Assembly: GCA_031275035.1 (NCBI GenBank)
Contig: JAISPH010000053.1
Span: forward strand, 1-40,552
DNA from: Treponema sp.
Lineage (GTDB): Bacteria; Spirochaetota; Spirochaetia; Treponematales; Breznakiellaceae
Direction: 5' to 3'
Length of the DNA: 40,552 nt
Shown: positions 1 through 7,835 of the stretch, piece after piece
Layout of the letters: each line of letters opens with the position of its first letter
Numbering within the stretch: the first letter of the stretch is position 1
Notes under the pieces: model-generated
The model's database searches: none
The model's input: the letters and a program-made list of their open reading frames with translations, nothing else
What the model was told of the DNA's origin: nothing
Translations under genes and position numbers: made by a program

Positions 1-5
1 CTTAG

Positions 6-30
6 GAGTTTCGGCTTTGCCGAAACTCCC
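6..30. repeat. Perfect hairpin, 11-bp stem, 3-nt loop
   Basis: GGAGTTTCGGC, loop TTT, GCCGAAACTCC. It belongs to the group of short palindromes whose stems begin GGAGTTT and end AAACTCC, repeated at 264-286 and 301-325. It lies downstream of the pseudogene stop on the minus strand. It has no T-tract, so it is not a classical terminator. Confidence 0.7.
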
Positions 31-32
31 AA

Positions 33-65
33 ATTATCCCGTGATGCGCAGCATCACGGGATAAT
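33..65. repeat. Perfect hairpin, 15-bp stem, over the pseudogene stop
   Basis: ATTATCCCGTGATGC, loop GCA, GCATCACGGGATAAT. On the minus strand the first arm encodes the last residues (IIP) and the stop of the decayed gene, so the second arm is an inverted copy of that gene's own 3' end. Confidence 0.7.
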
Positions 66-526
66 AGCCGACACAATCTCCCCGAAGTCCCCTTTGACCC
101 CTTCCCGCTCTATCTCCCATCTTCCCGTCATATAGACCCGTTTTCCCCGGTCCTCCTCGCCGAACTCCAGGGTAAGAGGGCTTTTCGTGTCGAAGGCGGA
201 GTTGTCAAGCTCTTTGATACTTACAGGGGGCTGTGACGAAAGCCGAACACGGCTTTCGTCTTGGGAGTTTTGCTATGCAAAACTCCACAAATTAATTCGT
301 GGAGTTTGCGCAGAGCGCAAACTCCCAAGCTCAAAATGCGTAGCATTTTGAGCAGCCCGCCGCACCTCGATGCCGTGTGCGTCCGCAGGCTTGCCCCGGC
401 GGGCCGAACCCTGGTCCCGGTAGGGAATAACGATTTGCCGGGGATGACCTGCGGCGGGGCTCAATTCCGGCACGGTGGAGGGCGGGGGGATTTCGGGCCG
501 CCGGGGTTTGGGGTGATATATACGCA
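54..526 (-). pseudogene. Decayed hypothetical protein, C-terminal part, interrupted by palindromic elements
   Basis: Read on the minus strand, one frame runs from about 526 to a TGA at 54-56 with a single internal TAG at 273-275. Its upstream half contains PEIPPPSTVPEL, IVIPYRDQGS and GKPADAHGIEVR; its downstream half contains PPVSIKELDNSAFDTKSPL, RGKRVYMTGRWEIE and ends FGEIVSAIIP. From memory these motifs belong to one family of hypothetical proteins in Bacteroidetes and treponemes that ends in SAIIP, where the GIE(V/I)RWA stretch is followed within a few residues by the P.S..EL stretch. Here about 43 codons of hairpin DNA lie between them, in frame apart from the TAG. The N-terminus is missing; similarity fades near the palindrome at 516-538. 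The family has no function I can name. The gene is probably dead. Confidence 0.6.
235..353. repeat. Cluster of four perfect palindromes inserted in a coding frame
   Basis: Four perfect hairpins follow one another: 235-260 (GACGAAAGCCG, loop AACA), 264-286 (GGAGTTTTGC, loop TAT), 301-325 (GGAGTTTGCGC, loop AGA) and 329-353 (GCTCAAAATGC, loop GTA). Stems are 10-11 bp without mismatch and loops are 3-4 nt. Together they separate two halves of the minus-strand pseudogene while keeping its frame; the TAG at 273-275 comes from the loop of the second hairpin. They resemble REP- or RPE-like palindromic elements. Confidence 0.75.
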
Positions 527-538
527 ATACGTATATAT
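516..538. repeat. AT-rich palindrome, 9-bp arms
   Basis: ATATATACG, spacer CAATA, CGTATATAT. It marks the point upstream of which the pseudogene shows no recognisable coding similarity. It could be a regulatory site or a rearrangement junction; nothing else is seen between it and the RBS at 605-613. Confidence 0.5.
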
Positions 539-613
539 GCCAGGCGGATGGATGTATTGGTTCGCAGGGTCCGGCGGTTTCCGGCAATGCCCGGTTTCAA
601 CGGACGGGAGGAA

Positions 614-832
614 ATGGTACAATCGGCTCAGGTTCCCGTGAAAAACGATGATGCCCCCGCCAGGGCGCCGGACTGTCTGAAATGCGCCTACTTTAAGGTT
701 ACCTGGGACCCCGCGTTTCCCCGGTCCTGCCGGATCTTCGGCATAAAGTGCCGGGACATGCCTTCGGCGGAGGTATTCCGGGCGGCGGGCAGGCGCTGTC
801 CTTCATTTACGCTGAAAGAGGGTCTCAAATGA
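614..832 (+). CDS. Small conserved cysteine-containing protein (72 aa)
   Basis: The ATG at 614 is chosen because GGGAGGAA (606-613) lies directly before it, whereas the longer frame to 548 has no RBS. The 72-residue product contains a CLKCAYF motif, a [14 protein letters not shown] block and a final RRCPSF. Four to five cysteines spaced CxxC...C...C...C suggest a small metal-binding or Fe-S-like fold. I recognise the pattern (CxxCxxF, TWDP.FP..C..FG, C..F) as a recurrent uncharacterised small protein in spirochaetes and other bacteria, but know no function. It is a single-gene unit followed by a strong hairpin with a T-tract. It is convergent with the kinase at 944-4063. Confidence 0.7.
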   Translation: MVQSAQVPVKNDDAPARAPDCLKCAYFKVTWDPAFPRSCRIFGIKCRDMPSAEVFRAAGRRCPSFTLKEGLK

Positions 833-842
833 GCCCCGCCAT

Positions 843-882
843 AAAGCCGCCCGCGGGAAGTTCCGGCGGCGGCGGCTTTTTT
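843..882 (+). terminator. Rho-independent terminator of the small protein gene
   Basis: AAAGCCGCC pairs with GGCGGCGGCTTT around a GC-rich interior and is followed by TTTTTT, starting 10 nt after the TGA at 830-832. Confidence 0.65.
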
Positions 883-943
883 CTGGACCGGCGGCTATGG
901 AATTGTAACGCCCGCCCCTCCATCCCTGAAAGGCGCCGGGGTT

Positions 944-3900
944 TCAGCGTGTCCCTGAAAGTAATGAATCGATTTTTTTAACGGCCTCGTCGTATTCAAA
1001 CATCAGAACATGCCGTTCTATCTCCGAGACGGTTTCCCGCAAACCCCCGTCCATCGGCATGGACATATACCCGGCCAGAAGCTTGTTGGCCGCCGTAATA
1101 TCCATGGTAATGAGGGCCTCCTTCAAAGTTTCAAGCTGCAGCGCGGACAGGTCAACGGGTTCCTGCACCTTCGCCCCGGCCCGGAAGGCCGCCGCGGCGG
1201 TACGGATGCTGTTCGCCAGTTTTTGCATGTCCCTCAGCAGAACATCGATCCGTTCCTCAATTATCCCCTTGTCGCCGCGGCGCACGGCCTTTTCCGTCTC
1301 CTCGGCAAAATTCCCCAGTTCCAGAGCGCCGACGCCCCGGGCCGCGCCCTTGAGGGCATGGAGGGAATCGGCAAACAGTCCGGCGTCTCCCCCTTCGCGG
1401 GCGTTTCCCATTCTGATCTGCAGGTCTTCCATGTTCTGGCAGAATTCGGCAAGTATATCTAGGTATACGTCCACCGAACCGTTGACGTTCCTGAGCCCCA
1501 TGCGGATATCAACGCCGGGAATAGGCGGCAGTTCCGCCGGTTTTTCTCCGGCCTCCCCGGCCTCCGGCGGCGGGGTTTTGATCTTTTTCTCCCTGGGGAT
1601 CCAGCGTTCCAGCACGGCATTCAGCCGTTTCACCTCAATCGGTTTTGCGATAAAATCATTCAACCCCTTCTGCAAAAACATTTCCTTTTGGCCGGAGATT
1701 GCGTTGGCGGTAAGGGCGACAATGGGCGTCTCCTGCGGGAATGGGCCGGGGCTTTCCTTCGGCTGCTCCGGGGGGTTTTCTTTTTCCCAGGCCCGGATGG
1801 CGGCGGCGGCCTCCAGGCCGTCCATGCCGGGCATCATGTGATCCATAAAGATGATGTCATAGCGGCGCCGCTTCACCATGTTCACCGCCTCGGCGCCGCT
1901 CTGGCAGGTCTGGACATCCATCCGGTAAGGTGACATCAGTTCCTTGGCGACCCGGAGGTTGCTTGAAATATCATCGACAATAAGCACGCTGGCCGTGGGG
2001 GCGGTAAAATCAAACCGGGGCTGGAGATACTGGGCATATTCGCCGCCGGCGGTCCCGTTCAGCACATTAGCCGCGGAGACGGAATAGACCGGCATCATAA
2101 TGCTGCTGACTTCCCGGAATACGGACACATCCCCAGGCTCCACCATGATCACCAGTTGTATGGGGGAGCCGGATTCCCCCGGAACCTGAATGCAGTCCAT
2201 GGCGTACCGGGAGGAAATAAAGGCGTAGTCGAAGTTGTTTTTTGCCAGCTCCGCCGTAAATTCCCCAAGGCCGGGGGAACATGCCGGAACGACCCCAAGG
2301 TTCGTAAAGGTTTGAACCAGGGACCGCAGGTAATGGGGCCGGTCTTCAAACAGCAGGACCCGCTTTTCCGCAGACCGATTTACCCAGGCCAGTTTTTCAT
2401 CATCTTGAAAGGACTGCACAATGACGGCGGTAAAGGTCGAGCCCTTGCCGTACTCGCTGGTTACGGTAACGGTTCCGTCCATGGCCCGGCAAAGCGTATC
2501 GGTAATGGCAAGGCCCAGGCCGGTTCCCTCGACATTCTGGCTGCCGCCGGCTTCAAGACGGGAAAAATCGGAAAAGAGGTATTTGAGATTCTCCTCCTTT
2601 ATGCCGATGCCGGTATCCGTAACGGACATGATCAGGGACAGCCGGTTATTAACGACGGCGCCCTTCTGGATATTAAGCAGGACATGCCCCTTGGCGGTAT
2701 ACTTCACCGCGTTACCGAGGAGGTTGATGAGGATCTGCCTGACCCGGACATCGTCGCCGATAAGGTTGGCGGGAATATTGCCGTCTACGTTCACGACAAA
2801 ATCAACGGGCTTCTCCAGTATCCTCATGCGGATTACATTGACGGTGTCGTTTATCAGGGATGAAAACCGGTAGGGCCGCGGCTCTATCCTGAACTTGCCG
2901 GAGGTGATCTTGGAAAAATCCAGGATGTCGTTGATGATTGCCAGCAGGGTATGGCCCGACTGGCTGATAATCGAAATGTATTCCCGGATCTCCAGGGAAA
3001 TGTCTTTCCGCATGATCAGTTCCGCCATGCCGAGGATGGAATTCATGGGCGTCCTGATTTCATGGCTCATCCGGGCCAGAAAGGAAGATTTGCTCTTGTT
3101 CTCCTCGTCGGAACGCCGCCGCTCCATGTCCAGCCGGATGAGGAAGAAGGACAACACGGACATAAAGATCAAGCCCAGCAGGGAGAGCGCCAGGGCCATG
3201 AAGTACACGTTGCGGTAATAACTTGACACCGGGGTGGCGATGCCGAGGAACCATCCGGTAAAGATACGCCTGAAGGCGATCACCACCTGGACGCCTTGGG
3301 TATTTATAAGCCGCCGCGAGGAGAATATGCCGGTCTGCCCCTCCCGCAGTTTTCGCGCTATCTCGGCGTGGCCGGCTGACAATTCCGTCATGGGCGTATT
3401 GATAACGCTGTCGTCGGGATGAACAAGAAAGACAAGATCCTGATTCAGCATCATTCCGTAACCGCCTTGGGCAAACTGGAGGCTTTTGACATAATCCGCA
3501 ATGACGGCCATATCTATCGAAACGGCCAGCGCCCCGTATGTTTCTCCCGTTCCCCCAAGGGTTCTGGAGAGAAAGATGCCCGGGGACCCGGACTGATTTT
3601 CGGCATGGGGGCCGCTGATCGCCGTTTGTCCCGGCGTCTCCAGGGCGCCGGCATACCAGGGGCAATTCCGGGGCGCATAATCGCCGGGCGGCCTTCCCAG
3701 GCCGTCAACATAAACGCCGCCGATAAAGCCCTGGATGTTCATCAGGCCCGGTATGCTGTTTTCCGGCAGTGTCAGCCGCCGGAGCAGCCCGGCCAGAAAT
3801 GCCTGTATATCCGCCGGGGAATCGCCGCCGTCAAGATTTTCTTCCACTACGTGAATGGCATTGAGGAGGACGATCTCTTCCTCCCGGAGCATGGCGTGGA

Positions 3901-4063
3901 GTTTTCCCTCGGCAAGATAAAAGACCTCTTCGTTGCTTGACCTGACCTGCCTTTCAACGATAATGGATACAAAAATGCAGCTTACCAGTACCATGAAAAA
4001 GAATGCAAAAAAGGCAAAGAGCAGCTGTTTGATATTCTCGCGTATAATTTCTTTAAATTGCAT
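944..4063 (-). CDS. Hybrid sensor histidine kinase with two receiver-like domains and HPt
   Basis: A membrane-bound multi-step phosphorelay sensor of 1039 aa. Two transmembrane segments (about residues 13-36 and 286-309) bracket a roughly 250-residue periplasmic sensor, probably dCache-like. Next come HisKA with phospho-acceptor His334 (MSHEIRTPMNSILG), HATPase_c with DTGIGI and GTGLGLAIT (about 430-550), a degenerate receiver (about 568-680), a functional receiver with VLIVDD and phospho-acceptor Asp741 (FMDHMMPGMDG), and an HPt domain with His902 (LHALKGAARG). The first receiver has a serine pair (ISSRY) where the Asp is expected, so it is probably a structural pseudo-receiver. The ligand and output are unknown; no response regulator is adjacent. 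Domain order is very similar to the kinase at 28575-30935. Confidence 0.93.
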   Translation of the reverse strand: MQFKEIIRENIKQLLFAFFAFFFMVLVSCIFVSIIVERQVRSSNEEVFYLAEGKLHAMLREEEIVLLNAIHVVEENLDGGDSPADIQAFLAGLLRRLTLPENSIPGLMNIQGFIGGVYVDGLGRPPGDYAPRNCPWYAGALETPGQTAISGPHAENQSGSPGIFLSRTLGGTGETYGALAVSIDMAVIADYVKSLQFAQGGYGMMLNQDLVFLVHPDDSVINTPMTELSAGHAEIARKLREGQTGIFSSRRLINTQGVQVVIAFRRIFTGWFLGIATPVSSYYRNVYFMALALSLLGLIFMSVLSFFLIRLDMERRRSDEENKSKSSFLARMSHEIRTPMNSILGMAELIMRKDISLEIREYISIISQSGHTLLAIINDILDFSKITSGKFRIEPRPYRFSSLINDTVNVIRMRILEKPVDFVVNVDGNIPANLIGDDVRVRQILINLLGNAVKYTAKGHVLLNIQKGAVVNNRLSLIMSVTDTGIGIKEENLKYLFSDFSRLEAGGSQNVEGTGLGLAITDTLCRAMDGTVTVTSEYGKGSTFTAVIVQSFQDDEKLAWVNRSAEKRVLLFEDRPHYLRSLVQTFTNLGVVPACSPGLGEFTAELAKNNFDYAFISSRYAMDCIQVPGESGSPIQLVIMVEPGDVSVFREVSSIMMPVYSVSAANVLNGTAGGEYAQYLQPRFDFTAPTASVLIVDDISSNLRVAKELMSPYRMDVQTCQSGAEAVNMVKRRRYDIIFMDHMMPGMDGLEAAAAIRAWEKENPPEQPKESPGPFPQETPIVALTANAISGQKEMFLQKGLNDFIAKPIEVKRLNAVLERWIPREKKIKTPPPEAGEAGEKPAELPPIPGVDIRMGLRNVNGSVDVYLDILAEFCQNMEDLQIRMGNAREGGDAGLFADSLHALKGAARGVGALELGNFAEETEKAVRRGDKGIIEERIDVLLRDMQKLANSIRTAAAAFRAGAKVQEPVDLSALQLETLKEALITMDITAANKLLAGYMSMPMDGGLRETVSEIERHVLMFEYDEAVKKIDSLLSGTR

Positions 4064-4357
4064 GAACCATCCTTTTACGGAGGCTTTTGCCGAAACCTCC
4101 GGGAACCCAACCGGGGTTTCCGGCGATCCCTCCTCTTATTAGTGTGGTAGGGTCCGGGGAAGCTGTCAATGGATTTTTGCGGCATATAAACGTCGGACCC
4201 CCTCCGGCGGACGCAAAGACAAGCGGGGAATGTTACGGGAGGAGGAAGTTCATATCTGCGATCAAGTCGAATCACGCCCTTGAGGCCGGTGAAAACATTC
4301 TGAACCGGCAGTTTCATGCGGAACGGGGCGGGGAGAAATGGGTATCTGACGAGACTG
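4064..4357. other. Gap between kinase and next gene; weak promoter and hairpins
   Basis: There is no convincing gene here. On the minus strand TTGACA (4169-4164) lies 17 nt before CACACT (4146-4141), a weak sigma-70-like promoter for the kinase. Between it and the kinase lie a GGAACCC-AACC-GGGGTTTCC hairpin (4102-4121) and an imperfect GGAGG...CCTCC hairpin (4080-4100). Confidence 0.35.
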
Positions 4358-4759
4358 TCAGGCTTCACCCAGGGAAAAGTCTCCGACGATTTTGAACCGC
4401 CTCCCGTCCCGGACTACCCGGAGATCGCGGCCGGGAAAATAGCGGGGCAGCCGGGCCGCCACCAGCGCCGCCGCTTCTTCCATAAGGAATTCAAACTGTT
4501 CCTCCGTTACCCGTTCCAGGGTCGCCGTTCTGAGGGAGATAATATAGCCCCGTCCCTGTTCGGAACCGATGCCGGGGGTAAAGTCGGGGGCAATCTCGAA
4601 GAGGCCGTCCATTTCGGGATTTTCCGTACTGCCCCGGCCGGGCCGGTTGGGGTGGAGCGTAAAGGCCCCGTCCCACTCCTCTTCCAGCATAGTATCCACC
4701 TCGTGAAACAGGGCTTCCAGATTTTGGGTAAAGGATACCAGCTTGGGGTGTACGTACAT
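4358..4759 (-). CDS. Conserved hypothetical protein (133 aa)
   Basis: A soluble 133-residue protein, predicted mixed alpha/beta, without signal peptide or membrane segment. It starts MYVHPKLVSF and carries an acidic helical N-terminus (LEALFHEVDTMLEEEW) and a C-terminal block with FPGRDLRVVRDGRRFKIVGD. I do not recognise a named domain. Codon use matches the neighbours and no competing frame looks coding. It lies about 130 nt downstream of the small membrane protein on the same strand and could share its transcript. No clear RBS precedes the ATG at 4759, so the start is uncertain. Confidence 0.7.
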   Translation of the reverse strand: MYVHPKLVSFTQNLEALFHEVDTMLEEEWDGAFTLHPNRPGRGSTENPEMDGLFEIAPDFTPGIGSEQGRGYIISLRTATLERVTEEQFEFLMEEAAALVAARLPRYFPGRDLRVVRDGRRFKIVGDFSLGEA

Positions 4760-4893
4760 TGAGCATAGGGTACAGAAAAGGCCGCTTTTTTGCTATCCGG
4801 AAACCGGAGGGAATGACATCCCGCCGCATCCGGGGCGGGGCTGTGGTAAAAACCGGGAAGATTGCCGTCTGGAACTTCAGCGGACGGCGATCC

Positions 4894-5121
4894 CTATTCT
4901 TCCTCAAGACCCAGTTCGTCATCGGAAGTTTCCTCCGGGGCGGCGGCCGCTTCGGGGGCCGCGTTAATTGCCTTGACCTTCTTAAAGGACTGGCGGGGCC
5001 GGTGATGCAGCCGGGCCACATAGGAAACCAGGAGGATATAGAGGATCAGCGCTCCCGTTACGGCAAGCACCTGCCAGGACTTGATTACCTGGATCACCAG
5101 ATCAAAGAGTTCTTTGGACAT
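4894..5121 (-). CDS. Small single-pass membrane protein (75 aa)
   Basis: The ATG at 5121 is chosen because GGAGGAAAT stands directly upstream; the frame extends to 5295 but that part overlaps the HAD gene and is not coding. The product has a short amphipathic N-terminus (MSKELFDLVIQVIKSW), one transmembrane helix (about residues 18-38, VLAVTGALILYILLVSY), a basic segment (ARLHHRPRQSFKKVK) and a highly acidic tail (EETSDDELGLEEE). The positive-inside rule puts the C-terminal half in the cytoplasm. Function is unknown. It starts 10 nt after the HAD gene ends, so it is probably co-transcribed with it. Confidence 0.75.
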   Translation of the reverse strand: MSKELFDLVIQVIKSWQVLAVTGALILYILLVSYVARLHHRPRQSFKKVKAINAAPEAAAAPEETSDDELGLEEE

Positions 5122-5131
5122 ATTTCCTCCG

Positions 5132-6091
5132 CTAAAAACCGGCCCTTCCGCCGAGTATGCCGGCGATGTCCGCCAGGCTGCGAATAATTCCCGTGGGCGG
5201 CTTTTGGCCGGAACCTCCGCCGGAATACGAATCCCCGCCGGAGATTTTCCGCCGGGGGTATCCGCGCAGCCGCAGGGACCGGCGGTCTCCCGCAAAGAGA
5301 AGGGTCTTGAAGCCCGCCCCGGCGGCGCCGTCTATGTCGTTAAGCATGTCGTTCCCAATGTACACACAGGCCTCCGGGGCTATGCCCCTTTTGCCGAGGC
5401 GGTCCGCCGCCCTGCCGAAAAGGGCGGGGGCGGGCTTGGCCTCTCCCGCCTCGAAGGAATAGATGAGCAATTCCGGTTCAAAGCCCAGTTCTTCCGGCCC
5501 GGCGCCAAAGAAGGCGTCGAAGAGAAGGGGGGTAAAAAACTGGGCGTTGGAGATAATGCCCAGGATGTATCCCCTGCGTTTCAGGGTCCGCAGAGTTTCC
5601 AGGGCGCCGGGCATGGGGTACACCGGATTGACCGCCAGTTCATAGCGGAGGGCCAATTCCTCTTCGTCTCCGGTAAAATCCGCCGAATCCCCGGTCTCCG
5701 CCAGAAAGGCGGCCCAAATCTCTTCCACCCGGACCTCCGGGTACGGGGATGGGGACGCCCGGCGGCGTTTTTCTACGGCGCTGTAGAAATAGGCCCGCAG
5801 TTCCGCCCCGGTACGCTTGAAAACCGCCGCCAGGGGATCAAGGTGTTCCGTCGTCCCGGAACCGGGTCCGGCGGCGGCAATATCTCCGGCGGCGGAACAG
5901 AAGAGGGTCCCGTAGACATCAAAGAGCGCCGCCCGGATGGCCGCGGACGGTTCAAAGGGGCCGGCGCCGGGGTATACCAGGGCGTCCAGTTCCGGGGGCA
6001 GCGGGGGAACTTCGGGCTCCATGGGAACGGCGCCGCTGCGGATAAGGGCGGCCAGGGCCTTCCGCCGTTCCTCAGTCACGGCCAACCCCAA
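5132..6091 (-). CDS. HAD superfamily hydrolase
   Basis: A 319-aa haloacid-dehalogenase-type phosphatase. Motif I is ALFDVYGTLF (about residues 54-63) with the nucleophile Asp and a Tyr in place of the usual DxDGT second Asp. Motif II lies in LGIISNAQF, and motif III/IV in EAGEAKPAPALFGRAADRLG and CVYIGNDMLNDIDGAAGAG. The roughly 55-residue N-terminal extension is unusual and may pack against the cap. The substrate cannot be predicted; small phosphorylated metabolites are typical of the family. The start overlaps the 3' end of the glycosyltransferase gene by 20 nt (a GTG at 6079 would reduce the overlap), indicating translational coupling within one operon. Confidence 0.85.
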   Translation of the reverse strand: MGLAVTEERRKALAALIRSGAVPMEPEVPPLPPELDALVYPGAGPFEPSAAIRAALFDVYGTLFCSAAGDIAAAGPGSGTTEHLDPLAAVFKRTGAELRAYFYSAVEKRRRASPSPYPEVRVEEIWAAFLAETGDSADFTGDEEELALRYELAVNPVYPMPGALETLRTLKRRGYILGIISNAQFFTPLLFDAFFGAGPEELGFEPELLIYSFEAGEAKPAPALFGRAADRLGKRGIAPEACVYIGNDMLNDIDGAAGAGFKTLLFAGDRRSLRLRGYPRRKISGGDSYSGGGSGQKPPTGIIRSLADIAGILGGRAGF

Positions 6092-7592
6092 CCATAAAGA
6101 TCTTCCCAGGATCGAGGTAGAGTTCCAGCAGGATCGATTTTGAAAGCCGCTGGGTTACCGGGGTATCGACAACCGACCGGTAGGTTTCCCGCAGCAAGGT
6201 TCTGATCCGGTCCTTGCCGTAGGCCTGTTGAATTGCCTTTTTATTGGCCTCAATCAGGGCTTCGTCCCGGGACAGATCCTCCAGTTTCCCCAGGAAGGGA
6301 TTGCTGTCCCCAATGTCCTGGTATACCACCCTGTTGGATTGCAGGGTCCGGATAATGCTTTTCTGCAGATCCTCGTCAAGGCAGCCAAAATCCACCGTAT
6401 TCCGGGACAGCAGGGCGTCCCCCATGGTTTTGATAAAGTACTCCGGGGTTTCCAGGCCGAAGGCTTCATATACCGCATTCAGGGTATGCTCTATTTTATG
6501 CTTTACCAGGGGCGGGGAAAGATAGGCCATGGGAATATTAATCTCCGGGTAGAGGGACTCAAAGCGGACCCCCTCCTCTTCAAAATCCCTGCATACATAA
6601 TCAATACGCCGTCCTATCACCGCCCGGTCCGCAAGCCAGGGTTCCAGAAAGGAAAAACCGAAGCCTTCCTTGATCGAGGTGGTGATGACGCAGACTGCGC
6701 CGGCCATAATTTCCGCCAGCGGCGCGGAGGCGCCTATTTCAAATTCTACCGGAAGTTTAAGTTCCTTCGCCGTGGCAATCCAGCGCCGGTAGATAGCTTC
6801 GTCCTTTTGGGTGGTCGGCGGCAGGGTAAGCGCCACAGTCTTCCCCTGGGGTATAAAGAGAGAAAGGAGCAGGGCTTCGCCGATATTTTTCCGCCGTATT
6901 GCCCGGACCGGATAGAGATAGCGCTTCCGTCCCGGCGGCCTGGCCGCGGCGGCGGGGGCTGGGGAGGACGCCGTCATGGAGGACGCCGTCATGGAAGACG
7001 CCGCCGGGGAAAGGGCGGATACTTCGTTGGGGATAAGGTGAAGACCCTCCGGTTTAAGTCCTGCCCGGTGCAGGAAGGAATAGTCCCTGCTGTTGATCAC
7101 CGCATAGTGGCAGTTTTCCGGGTACTCCCCCGGATAGTAAACATCGGGCCTGAAATCCTCGGCCAGATCGTGGTTTTGCAAGAGCAGCCGTATTCCCCGG
7201 CAGTTCAGGATATTCAGGGCCGGAAGGAGGGCGGTATTTTTCCGTATCAGGGGATTATGGACATGTACCACATCCGCCGGGCCGCCCCAATGGTCTTTCA
7301 TGGCTTTAAGCAGGCCCCGGGCCAGGTTTTCGGCGGCCTCCTCCGGCGTTTCACCGGCGGCGGGCCGGAAACGGTCATAGCCCAGGGCTTCCACCACAGC
7401 CACGGGGATACCGCCATGAACAGGGCCGCCACGGATGGCGCCGTCATGGAGGACGCCGTCATGGAGGACGCCGCCGGCTTCTCCGGTGATAATCAGGACC
7501 TCGTCGGAATCTATAAGCAGTCCGGCCTGGCGGTACAGTACGGAGCTGACCCCTCCGGGCCACAGGTGATAATGAACAAAGGCTATACGCAC
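6072..7592 (-). CDS. Glycosyltransferase (GT4-like)
   Basis: A 506-aa cytosolic glycosyltransferase. The N-terminal Rossmann-like half starts VRIAFVHYHLWPGGVSSV, typical of GT-B enzymes; VVHVHNPLIRKN and the C-terminal EGFGFSFLEPWLADRAVIGR (acidic motif of the sugar-nucleotide site) support GT4. The GTG at 7592 is preferred because AGGGGGGAG lies just upstream; the frame continues to 7613 without RBS. Two low-complexity segments interrupt the fold: VLHDGVLHDG near the N-terminus and SSMTASSMTAS in the middle. Both are encoded by the same 15-bp repeat read in different frames. Acceptor and donor are unknown. It is first in an apparent operon with the HAD phosphatase and small membrane protein. 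Confidence 0.85.
   Translation of the reverse strand: MRIAFVHYHLWPGGVSSVLYRQAGLLIDSDEVLIITGEAGGVLHDGVLHDGAIRGGPVHGGIPVAVVEALGYDRFRPAAGETPEEAAENLARGLLKAMKDHWGGPADVVHVHNPLIRKNTALLPALNILNCRGIRLLLQNHDLAEDFRPDVYYPGEYPENCHYAVINSRDYSFLHRAGLKPEGLHLIPNEVSALSPAASSMTASSMTASSPAPAAAARPPGRKRYLYPVRAIRRKNIGEALLLSLFIPQGKTVALTLPPTTQKDEAIYRRWIATAKELKLPVEFEIGASAPLAEIMAGAVCVITTSIKEGFGFSFLEPWLADRAVIGRRIDYVCRDFEEEGVRFESLYPEINIPMAYLSPPLVKHKIEHTLNAVYEAFGLETPEYFIKTMGDALLSRNTVDFGCLDEDLQKSIIRTLQSNRVVYQDIGDSNPFLGKLEDLSRDEALIEANKKAIQQAYGKDRIRTLLRETYRSVVDTPVTQRLSKSILLELYLDPGKIFMVGVGRD
6964..7005. repeat. 15-bp minisatellite, copy A, inside the glycosyltransferase
   Basis: Tandem units of GGACGCCGTCATGGA; on the coding strand they read as SSMTA/SSMTA. 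The stretch is almost identical to 7438-7475 (a 27-nt core is the same) but is translated in another frame. Confidence 0.75.
7438..7475. repeat. 15-bp minisatellite, copy B, inside the glycosyltransferase
   Basis: Same GGACGCCGTCATGGA units as copy A, here read as VLHDG/VLHDG. Degenerate units continue to about 7410 (GGPVHGGIP). Because the unit is 15 bp, gain or loss of copies keeps the frame. Confidence 0.75.
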
Positions 7593-7835
7593 AAACTCCC
7601 CCCTTTCAATCATCGGTTAAAAAAAAGATTTATATACGGGGCTTTTTCAAAATACCATACATTGAAAATATCCATGCCGCGGATTGAGCCTGCGGGGATA
7701 GGAAGCGGTTAATTCCTTTCCCGGCAAGTACTTATGACCGGCAATCCGGCATGGAGGGAGTATCCGGGAATAATTTTTTCGGCAAGATATAGAATTCATC
7801 TCGACAAAAAGCCGGAATTCGTTTACCATAAGGCC

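Noticed and set aside
5081..6097. 338-codon plus-strand frame opposite the HAD gene
   Set aside because: Glycine/arginine-rich low-complexity translation typical of antisense frames; the HAD motifs lie on the minus strand.
6228..7712. 494-codon plus-strand frame opposite the glycosyltransferase
   Set aside because: No domain, no RBS; the minus strand shows clear GT4 motifs.
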